A stretch of DNA of 36,884 nucleotides from Fimivicinus intestinavium. Its GTDB lineage: Bacteria > Bacillota > Clostridia > Oscillospirales > Acutalibacteraceae. Below are positions 14,230-22,540 of the stretch, piece by piece (the stretch's first letter is position 1; every line of letters begins with the position of its first letter). A program made the translations under genes and the position numbers. The stretch lies in the NCBI GenBank assembly GCA_018715765.1, contig DVKY01000029.1:1-36884 (forward strand), written 5' to 3'. The notes under the pieces were generated by a model. That model had not been told where the DNA came from. It was given only the letters and a program-made list of their open reading frames with translations, and did not search any database.

Positions 14230-15693
14230 TTATGCCAACGGTTCCGTACCGGCCGGTTTTTCCTCTTCGTGCCTTTCCGTCTGCTCGCGGCGGGCCGCCA
14301 GCTCGCTGAGGATCTTCTTCTGCTTGTCGCCCACGAGGTCGTAGAAAAACAGCGGGATAATCCCGATGATACCCAACAGGCCGGGGATAATCGTATACAT
14401 GGCGAAAATCTTTTGCTGGGTTGCCATGCTCTGCGGGACGATGGCGTCGGTGCTCGAGGTGACATAGCCGATGGCTGTCAGCAGGGCGGTGCCCAGCGAG
14501 CGGGACATGGCGCCGGTAAATTTGCTGATAAAGGTCAGGATGGAGAAGCTCATGCCTTCGGAGCGCTTGCCTGTTTTCCACTCCATGTAATCGACGGTGT
14601 CGCCGATCATCTCTGTGGGCACCACCATGCGCGCGCCGTTGAACAGCGCGTTTAAAGCGCCCTGCACCATCAGAAGCGGCACCATGACCGCCATGCTTTT
14701 CATATGGCTGTAGCCTAGCACAAAAGTAATTGCAGGGAGGATACCGCAGACGACAGTCATTGCAATGACGATCTGCTTGTTATTAAAGCGCTTTTTCATC
14801 GGCGCGATCATCAGATAGGCTGCAAAGCCGATCACTGTGCCGGGGATGCCGATGACGATGTTAATAGAGGCTGAGCCCAGAACATCGATAAAGTAATAGT
14901 TTTGGAACGTGCCTGCGATGCCGCTCAACGCGGTGAGCACGTTGTAGGCGATGAGCAGCATCAACGGCTTATTTTGAAACAGGTATTTGAAGGAATCCAG
15001 CAGGCTGGGTTCCTCCAGCGACTGGGCGACACGCTCGCGCGTGCAGATGCCGGCGAGGCTGAACAGGCCCATGCCGACAAAGGAGACGACGATGCCAATG
15101 ACAAAAAAAACCTTTTGCAGGGAGATTGCTACCGTGCCCGCGTTGACAAGATCAATCAAAACGGGCAGCACAATCCCCGGAAGCCCGCCGAGGATCGAGG
15201 CAGTGAAGCGTGCGCTGGAGATGGCGCGCGTGCGATCCTGCGGATTGGGAGAGATCGCGGCCGACATGCCCCAGAACGGCACATCGCAAATCGTGTAGAG
15301 GAACTCCCATACAAAATAGGTGATGACCATGTAGATAACCTTTGCGCCCATGGAGGCCTCCGCCATCAGCACAGGGCCGGCGAAGAGCAGCATTGTCACA
15401 ACGGCAAGCGGAATGGGAATCACCAGCAAATAAGGCCGCAGCTTACCAAACCGCGTGCGGGTTTTATCCACAATCGAACCCATGATCGGGTCGTTCACCG
15501 CATCCCAAATGCCCTCAATGAACAGCATGGTGGCGACGATGGTCGGATCAATCCCGAAAACGTTTACAAAGAAGTATGTCAGGTAGGATGCCATAAATGT
15601 GTAACTCATATTCTGCCCGCCGCAGGCGATGCCATAGGCCAGGTTTTCACGCACCCCGACATAACTTCGGCTCATTAGACTGCCTGAATTCAT
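14230..15693 (-). CDS. GPH-family (MFS) glycoside/pentoside/hexuronide:cation symporter
   Basis: A 487-residue, twelve-segment membrane transporter. SRSYVGVRENLAYGIACGGQ near the N-terminus and DAVNDPIMGSIVDKTRTRFG after segment 2 are signatures of the MelB/GPH family, which imports sugars or sugar derivatives with Na+ or H+. The C-terminus is a hydrophilic charged tail (about 460-487). The ATG at 15693 has TGGAGGG 9 nt upstream; the reading frame stays open to 15834 but no ribosome site lies there. It is the first gene of a minus-strand operon with a secreted phosphoesterase and PAP2, starting from the promoter at 15852-15880. The substrate is unknown. Confidence 0.88.
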   Translation of the reverse strand: MNSGSLMSRSYVGVRENLAYGIACGGQNMSYTFMASYLTYFFVNVFGIDPTIVATMLFIEGIWDAVNDPIMGSIVDKTRTRFGKLRPYLLVIPIPLAVVTMLLFAGPVLMAEASMGAKVIYMVITYFVWEFLYTICDVPFWGMSAAISPNPQDRTRAISSARFTASILGGLPGIVLPVLIDLVNAGTVAISLQKVFFVIGIVVSFVGMGLFSLAGICTRERVAQSLEEPSLLDSFKYLFQNKPLMLLIAYNVLTALSGIAGTFQNYYFIDVLGSASINIVIGIPGTVIGFAAYLMIAPMKKRFNNKQIVIAMTVVCGILPAITFVLGYSHMKSMAVMVPLLMVQGALNALFNGARMVVPTEMIGDTVDYMEWKTGKRSEGMSFSILTFISKFTGAMSRSLGTALLTAIGYVTSSTDAIVPQSMATQQKIFAMYTIIPGLLGIIGIIPLFFYDLVGDKQKKILSELAARREQTERHEEEKPAGTEPLA

Positions 15694-15851
15694 AAAATAC
15701 CCTCCATCCGTACCCCCCTCGGCTTCTGTCAACTGCAAAGCAGGAACCCGCCTGTTGCAGCAGAAAGCCCTTCCGGAGCAGCGCTTTTTGCCGGTTCCCT
15801 GATTTGCAGGGAGGCTCTGAGGAGCAAAACGCACCGGCGTTTATGTATCTA

Positions 15852-15880
15852 AATTTACCACAATCCTATCGGAAAATCAA
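15852..15880 (-). promoter_or_regulatory. Promoter of the GPH-phosphoesterase-PAP2 operon
   Basis: On the minus strand TTGATT (15875-15880), 17-bp spacer, TAAATT (15852-15857). It leaves a leader of about 150 nt containing a CTGCAA/TTGCAG hairpin near 15731-15760. Confidence 0.6.
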
Positions 15881-15966
15881 TGAAAAATTCATATGTTTCC
15901 TCCAAAAAAAGGCGAAATGCCTCTGTAATACAAGCGGCTCTGCAAGGAGGCTTTTGCACGACCCCA

Positions 15967-15994
15967 TTGCTACTTGGGTTGGATATGCTATAAT
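15967..15994 (+). promoter_or_regulatory. Extended -10 promoter of prmA
   Basis: TTGCTA (15967-15972), 16-bp spacer, TATAAT (15989-15994) preceded by TGC. Confidence 0.65.
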
Positions 15995-16076
15995 TAGGAT
16001 AAGGCTGTAAAGGGAGGGCTGCTCAGGGTTGTGCAGGCGCACGGAAATAGCAGACAGGAAAGGATGTTGCCTTACC

Positions 16077-16997
16077 ATGGATTGGACAGAAATCGTGATT
16101 GAAACAGATGCAGATGACATCGACCGCGCGGCAGATATTGCGCAGATGGTCGTTCCCTACGGGATCTATGTGGAGGATTACCGGCATCTGGAGCAGGAGG
16201 CGATGGAAATTGCCCATATTGATCTGATTGACGAATCGCTTCTGCAAAGGGACAGATCCAGGGGGCTGATCCACGTGTATCTCCCGCCCGAGGAGAATCC
16301 GGCGGAATCGCTGGCATTTTTGAGCGAGCGCTACCACGCCGCCGGTATCCGGCATCAGATATCGACCGCCACTTGCCGGGCACAGGATTGGGAAAATAAC
16401 TGGAAGCAATATTTCAAGCCGCTTCCCATCGGCAGAAAGCTGCTGATCCGCCCTCTTTGGGAGCAGGAATACGACGCGGGAGAACGTAAGGTGCTGCATC
16501 TTGAGCCGGGGCTTGCCTTTGGCACGGGCGGCCATCAGACAACGCGCCTCTGCCTGGAGGCATTGGAGGCGTATGTTACGCCGGAAACAGAACTGCTCGA
16601 CATCGGCTGCGGTAGCGGGATTCTCTCCCTGTGCGCCCTGCTGCTCGGCGCGCGCAGCGCCACCGGCGTAGATATCGATGCATTAGCTGTAAAAACCGCA
16701 CTGGAAAACGGGCGGGAAAACGGCTTTTCCGCACCGCGTTTTACTGTTTTACAGGGCGATCTGACCGGGCAGGTGCATGGGCAGTTTGATATTGTGGTCG
16801 CCAATATTGTCGCCGACGTGATCCTTCGTTTTTGCCGGGATGTCAAGCGTTTTATGAAGCCGGGAGCCGTGTTTATCACCTCCGGCATCATCGATACCCG
16901 CGAAGCGGATGTGCTTGCGGCGTTTGAACAATACGGTTTTACGGTGAAGGAGCGCAGAGAGGATGGCGGCTGGGTCTGCTTTATCTGTAAGGCGTGA
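16077..16997 (+). CDS. prmA: Ribosomal protein L11 methyltransferase
   Basis: SAM-dependent methyltransferase that trimethylates lysines and the N-terminus of ribosomal protein L11. The 306 residues match the family. The N-terminal L11-recognition domain starts WTEIVIETDADDIDRAADI; the junction EPGLAFGTGGHQTTRLCLE is diagnostic for PrmA; SAM motif I is LDIGCGSGILSL, and DIVVANIVADVI carries the Asn-Ile motif of the active site. The ATG at 16077 was chosen because family members begin with WxE soon after the start; AGGAAAGG lies 13 nt upstream, a long but acceptable spacing. In many Clostridia prmA neighbours dnaJ or rsmE, but here it stands alone. L11 methylation is non-essential in tested bacteria. 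Confidence 0.93.
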   Translation: MDWTEIVIETDADDIDRAADIAQMVVPYGIYVEDYRHLEQEAMEIAHIDLIDESLLQRDRSRGLIHVYLPPEENPAESLAFLSERYHAAGIRHQISTATCRAQDWENNWKQYFKPLPIGRKLLIRPLWEQEYDAGERKVLHLEPGLAFGTGGHQTTRLCLEALEAYVTPETELLDIGCGSGILSLCALLLGARSATGVDIDALAVKTALENGRENGFSAPRFTVLQGDLTGQVHGQFDIVVANIVADVILRFCRDVKRFMKPGAVFITSGIIDTREADVLAAFEQYGFTVKERREDGGWVCFICKA

Positions 16998-17134
16998 TCT
17001 GGTCTGCTCCTGTTTGAGCATGATCGCTTGTGCGGCTGGCATAGATATGGTACACTGATATCAGGCATACCGTAAACGCGGCCGCTGCAATCCGGTCAAG
17101 GCCGGTGTGTGGCCAATGAGAAAGGATGAGCTTT

Positions 17135-17581
17135 ATGTTTTGCAAGAATTGCGGCGCAATGCTGCAGGAAAACGCCAATGTCTGCACGCAGTGCGGCGCT
17201 CCCGTAGGAGCGGGGAATCAATACTGCTTCCATTGCGGTCAAGCCACAGGAGGCGCACGCTTCTGTGCCAACTGCGGCGCGCCGCAGGATACTGCGCCTG
17301 GGCAGACGCCGGCTTATAGCGCACCGGCAAACGGGCAGCAGAAATCCAAGCTGGCGGCGGTGATTTTGGCTTTCCTGCTTGGTTACCTCGGCATTCACAA
17401 TTTTTATCTGGGCTACACCAGCAAAGGGGTTGCCCAGCTGCTGCTTACGCTTCTGGGCGGTTGGTTATTTGGTCTGGGCGCCGTGGCGGCAGGAATTTGG
17501 GCCCTGGTGGAGGCGATTCAGCTGCTGACCGGCTCGATTGACAGAGACGCCAACGGTGTTGCGTTAAAAAGGGAATTTTAG
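17135..17581 (+). CDS. Zinc-ribbon plus TM2-domain membrane protein
   Basis: A 148-residue protein with two tandem zinc ribbons, each of two CxxC knuckles (Cys3/6, 17/20 and Cys31/34, 44/47), a short Pro/Ala linker, then a TM2 domain (about 73-135) with two membrane helices and the signature AFLLGYLGIHNFYLG. TM2 domains are found in many Clostridia with N-terminal zinc ribbons; function is unknown. MFCKNCGA is the standard beginning of such proteins, which favours the ATG at 17135 (AAAGG at 9-14 nt) over the one at 17126, which overlaps the ribosome site. It lies 137 nt after prmA and ends at a strong terminator. Confidence 0.85.
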   Translation: MFCKNCGAMLQENANVCTQCGAPVGAGNQYCFHCGQATGGARFCANCGAPQDTAPGQTPAYSAPANGQQKSKLAAVILAFLLGYLGIHNFYLGYTSKGVAQLLLTLLGGWLFGLGAVAAGIWALVEAIQLLTGSIDRDANGVALKREF

Positions 17582-17637
17582 ACGGCGTTTTTAAGAGGCG
17601 TAGACGTATCTTCCGGGAAAGGATCAAACAGGAAGAA

Positions 17638-17669
17638 AGCCGGAGCGAGGGCCACTCGCTCCGGCTTTT
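17638..17669 (+). terminator. Terminator after the TM2 gene
   Basis: AGCCGGAGCGAG (17638-17649) and its exact complement (17655-17666) form a 12-bp stem with a 5-nt loop and TTTT. Confidence 0.85.
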
Positions 17670-17970
17670 GCATAGGATAAACAAGGAAATGGCAAATTTG
17701 CGGCCGTGGAGCCGCCTTGCCCATTGTGCAGGATGGTGTGCGCCTGTCCCTGCCTTGTTTGCCGCCGTTTCAAAATAGCAAGCTTGTCCATGCGTCCCGC
17801 AATAAAATCATGTTTGAGCAATTTATCGTAAAATCTGATTATTTCGCGTTTTTTTTTGTAAAAATAATAGATGCGATGAAAGTATCGGTTTTTCAAAATT
17901 CAATTTTATGGATTTAAAATCTTAATTTTTGATAAAGCTTCTATAAATATGAATAATTTTAAATTATGTC
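17670..17970. other. Gene-free, AT-rich stretch upstream of gdhA
   Basis: About 300 nt between a terminator and the gdhA promoter. The first 150 nt are of ordinary composition and the rest is very AT-rich. A minus-strand open frame (17624-17896) lacks a ribosome site and crosses the terminator, so it was not accepted. Nothing else was recognised. Confidence 0.5.
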
Positions 17971-17999
17971 TTGCATTTTTTACATGAATCCGTTAAAAT
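17971..17999 (+). promoter_or_regulatory. Promoter of gdhA
   Basis: TTGCAT (17971-17976), 17-bp spacer, TAAAAT (17994-17999), preceded by an AT-rich region that could act as an UP element. Confidence 0.7.
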
Positions 18000-18007
18000 A
18001 AAAAACA

Positions 18008-18114
18008 AGCAGAAATATGTTTCCCCTGCTCGGGGGGCCGCTGAGCCTTAGCGAGGGGATGCACTGCTGGATTATGGGTGATTCGCAGAAAAAGAAAATC
18101 TTTTTGTGCGTTTT
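18008..18114 (+). promoter_or_regulatory. Structured gdhA leader with attenuator-like hairpin
   Basis: The 5' part folds with AGCAG (18008-18012) against CTGCT (near 18064) around TCCCCT/AGGGGA. It is followed by CGCAGAAAAAG (18084-18094) with CTTTTTGTGCG (18100-18110), a stem with one G-G mismatch, and TTTT (18111-18114). A terminator-like hairpin only 28 nt before the start codon suggests transcription attenuation. No known riboswitch class was recognised. Confidence 0.4.
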
Positions 18115-18141
18115 GCAATTCAGTTTGGAAGGATGGTTTTC

Positions 18142-19470
18142 ATGTACGTTGATGAGGTGTTAAACCGGGTGCTCAAGCGCAACCATACCCAACCGGAGTT
18201 TTGCCAGGCGGTAACGGAGGTGCTGGAATCCATTCGCCCGGTGGTGGAGAGCAATCCGTTTTATCAGAAAACGTCGCTGCTGGAGCGGATTGTGGAGCCG
18301 GAGCGCGCCACCGTCTTCCGCGTTTGCTGGATGGACGACAACAACAGAGTCCAGGTGAACCGCGGCTACCGCGTGCAGTTCAATAGCGCAATTGGTCCCT
18401 ATAAGGGCGGCCTGCGTTTTCATCCTTCCGTCAACATGAGCATTATTAAGTTCCTTGGTTTTGAGCAGATCTTCAAAAATTCCCTCACCGGGCTGCCCAT
18501 CGGCGGTGCAAAGGGCGGCGCCGATTTTGACCCGAAGGGGAAGAGCAACACGGAGGTGATGCGCTTTTGCCAGAGCTTCATGACCTCGCTGTATCGCGTT
18601 ATCGGCCCGAACACGGATGTCCCGGCTGGGGATATCGGCGTCGGCGGCCGCGAAATTGGCTATATGTTTGGCCAATACAAGCGGATCACCGGCCAATATG
18701 AGGGCGTGCTTACGGGCAAGGGCCTGAGCTTCGGCGGTTCGCTTGCGCGCACAGAGGCGACAGGCTATGGCCTGGTTTATCTTGTAGAGGAGATGCTGCG
18801 TGCGCATCATAACGGTATAGAGGGTAAGACCGTGACCGTTTCTGGCTCCGGCAATGTGGCAATCTACGCCATTGAAAAGGCGCAGGAGCTTGGGGCGAAG
18901 GTTGTAACAGCGAGCGACTCTAACGGCTGTGTTTATGATCCGGATGGGATTGACCTCGCGCTCCTCAAGGAGATTAAAGAGGTGCGCCGCGGCAGGATCA
19001 GCGAATATGCGGAGCAGCGCCCCAACGCACAGTATCGGGCGGGCGGCAAGGTGTGGGGGATTCCCTGCGATATTGCGCTGCCATGCGCCACGCAGAACGA
19101 GCTCGATGCCGAGGATGCACGCGAGCTGGTGAAGAACGGCTGTATTGCAGTGGGCGAAGGCGCCAACATGCCCTCCACGCACGAGGCCATTCAGGTCTTC
19201 CTGCAAAACGGCGTGCTGTTTGCACCCGGCAAGGCGGCGAATGCCGGCGGCGTGGCTACCTCCGCTCTGGAGATGAGCCAGAATAGCGCTAGGCTGAGCT
19301 GGTCCTTTGACAAGGTGGATCAGAATTTGAAGAACATTATGGTCAATATTTACACCAACATGTCGGCCGCGGCCGAGGAGTATGGCCACAAGGATAATTT
19401 TGTGGTGGGGGCTAACATTGCAGGCTTCCTGAAGGTGGCCGACGCTATGCTGGCACAGGGCGTTATTTAA
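18142..19470 (+). CDS. gdhA: Glutamate dehydrogenase (hexameric GdhA type)
   Basis: Interconverts 2-oxoglutarate plus ammonia and glutamate with NAD(P)H. The 442 residues closely follow the E. coli GdhA type: SLLERIVEPER, then VQFNSAIGPYKGGLRFHPSV with the 2-oxoglutarate-binding Lys88, and LPIGGAKGGADFDPKGK with catalytic Lys124. The dinucleotide fold is marked by VSGSGNVAIYAIEKA and the substrate loop by APGKAANAGGVATS. The ATG at 18142 has GGAAGGA 8 nt upstream and gives the normal N-terminus; a longer in-frame reading from 18106 would extend into the attenuator-like hairpin. The cofactor (NADPH is usual for this type) cannot be settled by eye. It is a single-gene unit with its own promoter and terminator. 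Confidence 0.95.
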   Translation: MYVDEVLNRVLKRNHTQPEFCQAVTEVLESIRPVVESNPFYQKTSLLERIVEPERATVFRVCWMDDNNRVQVNRGYRVQFNSAIGPYKGGLRFHPSVNMSIIKFLGFEQIFKNSLTGLPIGGAKGGADFDPKGKSNTEVMRFCQSFMTSLYRVIGPNTDVPAGDIGVGGREIGYMFGQYKRITGQYEGVLTGKGLSFGGSLARTEATGYGLVYLVEEMLRAHHNGIEGKTVTVSGSGNVAIYAIEKAQELGAKVVTASDSNGCVYDPDGIDLALLKEIKEVRRGRISEYAEQRPNAQYRAGGKVWGIPCDIALPCATQNELDAEDARELVKNGCIAVGEGANMPSTHEAIQVFLQNGVLFAPGKAANAGGVATSALEMSQNSARLSWSFDKVDQNLKNIMVNIYTNMSAAAEEYGHKDNFVVGANIAGFLKVADAMLAQGVI

Positions 19471-19498
19471 AAGATTGTGCCAAACCGGCACACAACAG

Positions 19499-19545
19499 AT
19501 ACGGTCTCTCTGCAAGCTGCCATGCAGAGAGGCCGTATTTTGTTT
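19499..19545 (+). terminator. Terminator of gdhA
   Basis: ATACGGTCTCTCTGCA (19499-19514) pairs with TGCAGAGAGGCCGTAT (19523-19538), 16 bp with one G-U pair, then TTTTGTTT. Confidence 0.87.
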
Positions 19546-19581
19546 CAATTATGATAAGAATGTAAACAAATTACGTACCAT

Positions 19582-19610
19582 TTGAAAAAAGCTTTTCTCC
19601 ATGTTAAAAT
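19582..19610 (+). promoter_or_regulatory. Promoter of the TPR-membrane protein operon
   Basis: TTGAAA (19582-19587), 17-bp spacer, TAAAAT (19605-19610) with TGT before the -10. Confidence 0.72.
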
Positions 19611-19616
19611 ACTAGT

Positions 19617-19787
19617 CATCGGTTGAGGAGAGGGCGGCCTGCTCGCCTGAGGAGCGGTAGTCCCATTTGCCGGCAGGGAATGATTGGACGCACGGGGGGC
19701 GCAGGGCTGCCAGTGTGCGGCTTCTTGCTTGGGGGCGCCTTGGTCAGCTGATGGAGCATTACAGATTGAATAGAAGGAGGCATTGCC
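19617..19787 (+). promoter_or_regulatory. 170-nt leader of the TPR gene
   Basis: GC-rich and prone to fold, with local pairings such as GCTC/GAGC near 19642 and CGCAC/GTGTGCG near 19690-19719. No terminator or known riboswitch motif was recognised. It is long for a simple leader. Confidence 0.3.
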
Positions 19788-21095
19788 TTGGGAGACAGGA
19801 AGGATCGCGAAAACGGCGGCCTGCCCGCCGAAGATTTGGATGAAGAGCTCAACCGTATCCGCGATGCGTTTCTGGAGGAGATGAGCGCGGCCAAGCAGGC
19901 AGCGCAGGAGGGCGAGCCGGAACAGCCGGAGAACAATGCTGCGGAAACGGAGGAGTTTACCTCCCTCCGTCAGACGGCGCCAGAGCAGATGCCGGAGGCT
20001 GCGCCGCCCGGACGGGAGAGCAAAGTAGGATGGCGCGCAGTTGTGCTGGCGGTAATTGCCGTCCTTGTGGCGCTGGTTGGTGCGGCGGATTTTTTGATCG
20101 GCGTGCCGTCGTTTGCCAGCGTTTTACAGGCAGAGCAGTTTGTAAAGGAGAAGAAGCTTCACTCCGCGCTTGACGCCTACTATGCCGCGAGCCAGAATTC
20201 CTCTGCGGCCGCAGCCAGGCGCACGGTGCTGGGCCAGGCGCGGCTTTACCGCGATATGGGCTATGTAGAGAATGCACAGAGCCTGATTCAGCAATATTAC
20301 ACCACGGATGAGCTTGAAAAATTCCCCAACCGTGCGCTGGGAGAGCTGGCGCAGGAGCTTGATGCCGTGACGGATACGATTGCTGCTGTAGAGGAAGTTT
20401 TCAGCGAGTATTCTGACCTTGAGGATGGCGACCTGCCTTATGCGGAACTGATCGATAAGATCGACGCTCTGAAGGATGCAGAAGGCGCCAGCTATGATGG
20501 GGCGATTCTGGAATACTATAAATATATGCTTGCATCCATGACGGAGCAGGAGAGCGCTGTGCGCATCGGCTTCCTCCAGGCGATAGAGAAGGAAAACCCG
20601 GGCTATGGCTGGCTGTATCTGCCTGCGATGGCTTCTGAGTACCTCCTGGAGCGGGATTACGATAAGGTGTTGGAGATTTGCGGGCGGATGCGTGAAAGCA
20701 ATGTAGAGGATGCCAGCCCCTATGGAACGGAGGCATCCGTTTACCGCCTGCAAAAGCAGTATGATAAGGCGCTCGATACGGCGGAAAAGGGCATTCAGCT
20801 GGATGACACCAGCTCTGAGCCCTACCGGCAGAAAGCAATCGTCCTGCTGTTGCAGGGCGATCAGGAGGGCGCGCTGGAAAACGCGCAGTCGGCTTATGAT
20901 CTTGCGCTGAATTATGCAACCAGCTACACGCTCGCGCTGTGTTATCTGGTTAATGACAACCAGGATGGATATGACGAGGTGGTATCCACGCTGGAATATT
21001 ATGGTGTGGAGATGGGGCAGAAGGTGCTCGACTATCAGGCTGACAAATTAACGGTGGAAGACATTTTCCTGAGCGGAGAGGGGGATATCGCATGA
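19788..21095 (+). CDS. Membrane-anchored tetratricopeptide-repeat protein
   Basis: A 435-residue protein with an acidic cytoplasmic N-terminus (residues 1-78, rich in Glu, Gln and Ala), one membrane segment (about 80-105, GWRAVVLAVIAVLVALVGAA) and a large helical outer part built of TPR-like repeats; the clearest lie at about residues 320-400 (for example YGTEASVYRLQKQYDKALDT and YRQKAIVLLLQGDQEGALEN). TPRs mediate protein binding; no enzyme motif is seen. The start is a TTG at 19788 with AAGGAGG about 8-9 nt upstream; no in-frame ATG precedes it. Its stop overlaps the next gene (ATGA at 21092-21095), so the two products are likely made in equal amounts and work together. I infer a cell-envelope scaffolding role but have no direct evidence. 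Confidence 0.75.
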   Translation: MGDRKDRENGGLPAEDLDEELNRIRDAFLEEMSAAKQAAQEGEPEQPENNAAETEEFTSLRQTAPEQMPEAAPPGRESKVGWRAVVLAVIAVLVALVGAADFLIGVPSFASVLQAEQFVKEKKLHSALDAYYAASQNSSAAAARRTVLGQARLYRDMGYVENAQSLIQQYYTTDELEKFPNRALGELAQELDAVTDTIAAVEEVFSEYSDLEDGDLPYAELIDKIDALKDAEGASYDGAILEYYKYMLASMTEQESAVRIGFLQAIEKENPGYGWLYLPAMASEYLLERDYDKVLEICGRMRESNVEDASPYGTEASVYRLQKQYDKALDTAEKGIQLDDTSSEPYRQKAIVLLLQGDQEGALENAQSAYDLALNYATSYTLALCYLVNDNQDGYDEVVSTLEYYGVEMGQKVLDYQADKLTVEDIFLSGEGDIA

Positions 21096-21751
21096 GAATC
21101 CTGTTTGTGATCGTGAAGGTGCTGACCTTTCCGGGTGCAATCCTGCATGCGCTGTGGGAGCACTGCCTTTGCCGCCGTTTCCATTGCCCGGTGGAGGATG
21201 TGCGCTATTTCCAGGCGAGCGAGCTGTGTGGGCACGTGGAGCATGAATTCATGCCGACGAGGGGAAAAAGCTTTTGGTTTTGCTTTTTGCCGTTTTTCCT
21301 CAATCTTGTGCTGGGGCTTTTGATCACCATCCCTGCCAGCGTGCACGTGATCAAACTGCAGCAGTTTACCAATATTTTTTATCTGCTGATGCTGTGGTTT
21401 GGTATTTCCCTGCTGACATCGCTTTTCCCGCTGATGGAGGATGCGATTGCCCTTTGGGAGCATTTCTACCGTTCAGAAGAAGCATGCAATGTGGTGGGCA
21501 AAATTTTGCTGTTCCCTATTATTGCAATCCTGGTGGCGGGCGCTTGGCTGGAACGCTGGGGCATCACGCTGCTGACGTCTGTTGCGGCGGCATGGGTTTT
21601 GCCGGAGCTGCTGTCTCCCATTGCAGGCGCGCTGGTGTCCGCCAACAGTGCCTTAAGCAACTGGCTGGCGGAAAAAACGGCTGAGCTGCAAGCAGCCGCA
21701 GAAGCTGCAACAGAGGCTGTGACGGATGCTTCTACTACGGCGGCCTCCTAA
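21092..21751 (+). CDS. Uncharacterised multi-pass membrane protein
   Basis: A 219-residue protein with about four hydrophobic segments (about 68-90, 94-112, 138-155 and 158-180) and an Ala/Glu/Thr-rich C-terminal helix. The N-terminal part, FPGAILHALWEHCLCRRFHC and ELCGHVEHEF, has conserved-looking Cys and His residues that might bind a metal but do not form a known HExxH protease motif. I do not recognise the family by function, though proteins of this layout occur in related Clostridia. ATG at 21092 overlaps the stop of the TPR gene; AGCGGAGAGGGG lies upstream within it. A terminator follows 22 nt after the stop. Confidence 0.7.
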   Translation: MRILFVIVKVLTFPGAILHALWEHCLCRRFHCPVEDVRYFQASELCGHVEHEFMPTRGKSFWFCFLPFFLNLVLGLLITIPASVHVIKLQQFTNIFYLLMLWFGISLLTSLFPLMEDAIALWEHFYRSEEACNVVGKILLFPIIAILVAGAWLERWGITLLTSVAAAWVLPELLSPIAGALVSANSALSNWLAEKTAELQAAAEAATEAVTDASTTAAS

Positions 21752-21772
21752 CCAAACCATATAGATCATGAT

Positions 21773-21816
21773 AAAAGGGCCCGGATCCTTCCTTTCGGAA
21801 AGATCCGGGCCTTTTT
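21773..21816. terminator. Bidirectional terminator between convergent genes
   Basis: GGCCCGGATC (21778-21787) pairs with GATCCGGGCC (21802-21811). An inner TTCC/GGAA extension is present, with AAAA on the left and TTTTT on the right, so it can serve both the plus-strand operon and the minus-strand nitroreductase. Confidence 0.88.
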
Positions 21817-21851
21817 ATAGTGCACGGGGAAACCATTAGGCCTCACCGGTT

Positions 21852-22376
21852 TTACCGTTTTATAATATAACCAGCTTTCCTGGCGGCGGCTTTCGGCTGG
21901 GGACCATCTGGATAACCCAATGCAAGCGCGCCGACGCCGGCCAGATTTTCCGCCAGCCCCCATTGCGCCATCAGCGCTTTGCCCTGCGGCGTTTCAAACA
22001 TTTCCTTTTCCCGGTTGATCCAGCAGGAGCCAAGGCCAAGTGCATAAGCGGCAAGCATCATGTTTTCCAACACACAGCTACCGTCCTGTAACCAGGTGCT
22101 GCGGGTGGAATCCGCAAACACGAGCACGAGAACGGGCGCTCCATAATATGGATCCGACTCCGTGCCCAGAATCCCTGCATTCATTTGGGAGAGAAGACGT
22201 ATCGTATCCGGCTGCCGCACAGCGACAATCACGGGAGATTGCGCGCCGCGGCCGGTTGGCGCGTAAGTGCCAGCCTCCAGAATCTGATCCAGCTTTTCTT
22301 CTTCTACCGGCTGTGTCGAATAGGAGCGAATGCTGCGGCGGCATCGGATCGCTTCCAGCACCTCATTGTGGCTCAT
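21852..22376 (-). CDS. Nitroreductase family protein
   Basis: A 174-residue FMN-dependent oxidoreductase of the short nitroreductase type that reduces nitro groups, quinones or unknown substrates with NAD(P)H. CRRSIRSYSTQPVEEEKLDQ near the N-terminus is the canonical FMN-contacting beginning, APTGRGAQSPVI follows, and LAAYALGLGSCWINR is the conserved flavin-binding helix and loop. Short nitroreductases of this size are very common in Clostridia. ATG at 22376 is preceded by GGAAAGG. A plausible extended -10 promoter lies upstream at 22462-22467 and a bidirectional terminator follows. Confidence 0.88.
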   Translation of the reverse strand: MSHNEVLEAIRCRRSIRSYSTQPVEEEKLDQILEAGTYAPTGRGAQSPVIVAVRQPDTIRLLSQMNAGILGTESDPYYGAPVLVLVFADSTRSTWLQDGSCVLENMMLAAYALGLGSCWINREKEMFETPQGKALMAQWGLAENLAGVGALALGYPDGPQPKAAARKAGYIIKR

Positions 22377-22461
22377 TTCCTTTCATCCTTTCCAGTCTTT
22401 CTCGCTTACGGTCAACAAGCTCTGTCAGGTTTTTGCCGGGAACCGTAGTAGGCGTAGCATT

Positions 22462-22470
22462 ATTATACCA
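22462..22470 (-). promoter_or_regulatory. Extended -10 promoter element of the nitroreductase gene
   Basis: On the minus strand TGGTATAAT; the -35 region is poor (TTCTTT at 17 bp). The distance to the start codon is about 85 nt. Confidence 0.5.
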
Positions 22471-22540
22471 CCTGCGTCAATAGAAAAGAAGGGAATGTGG
22501 CGCATGCTGTTTTTGCGGGTTTGAGCAAGCTGGACGGGAA

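Noticed and set aside
14902..15678. 258-codon plus-strand frame opposite the GPH transporter
   Set aside because: Low-complexity, His/Arg/Gly/Glu-rich translation typical of an antisense shadow; no start signals.
17624..17896. 90-codon minus-strand frame upstream of gdhA
   Set aside because: Crosses the terminator at 17638-17669, no ribosome site, and composition changes sharply inside the frame.
18160..19548. 462-codon minus-strand frame opposite gdhA
   Set aside because: Antisense shadow of a gene with full family conservation; it would also start inside the gdhA terminator.
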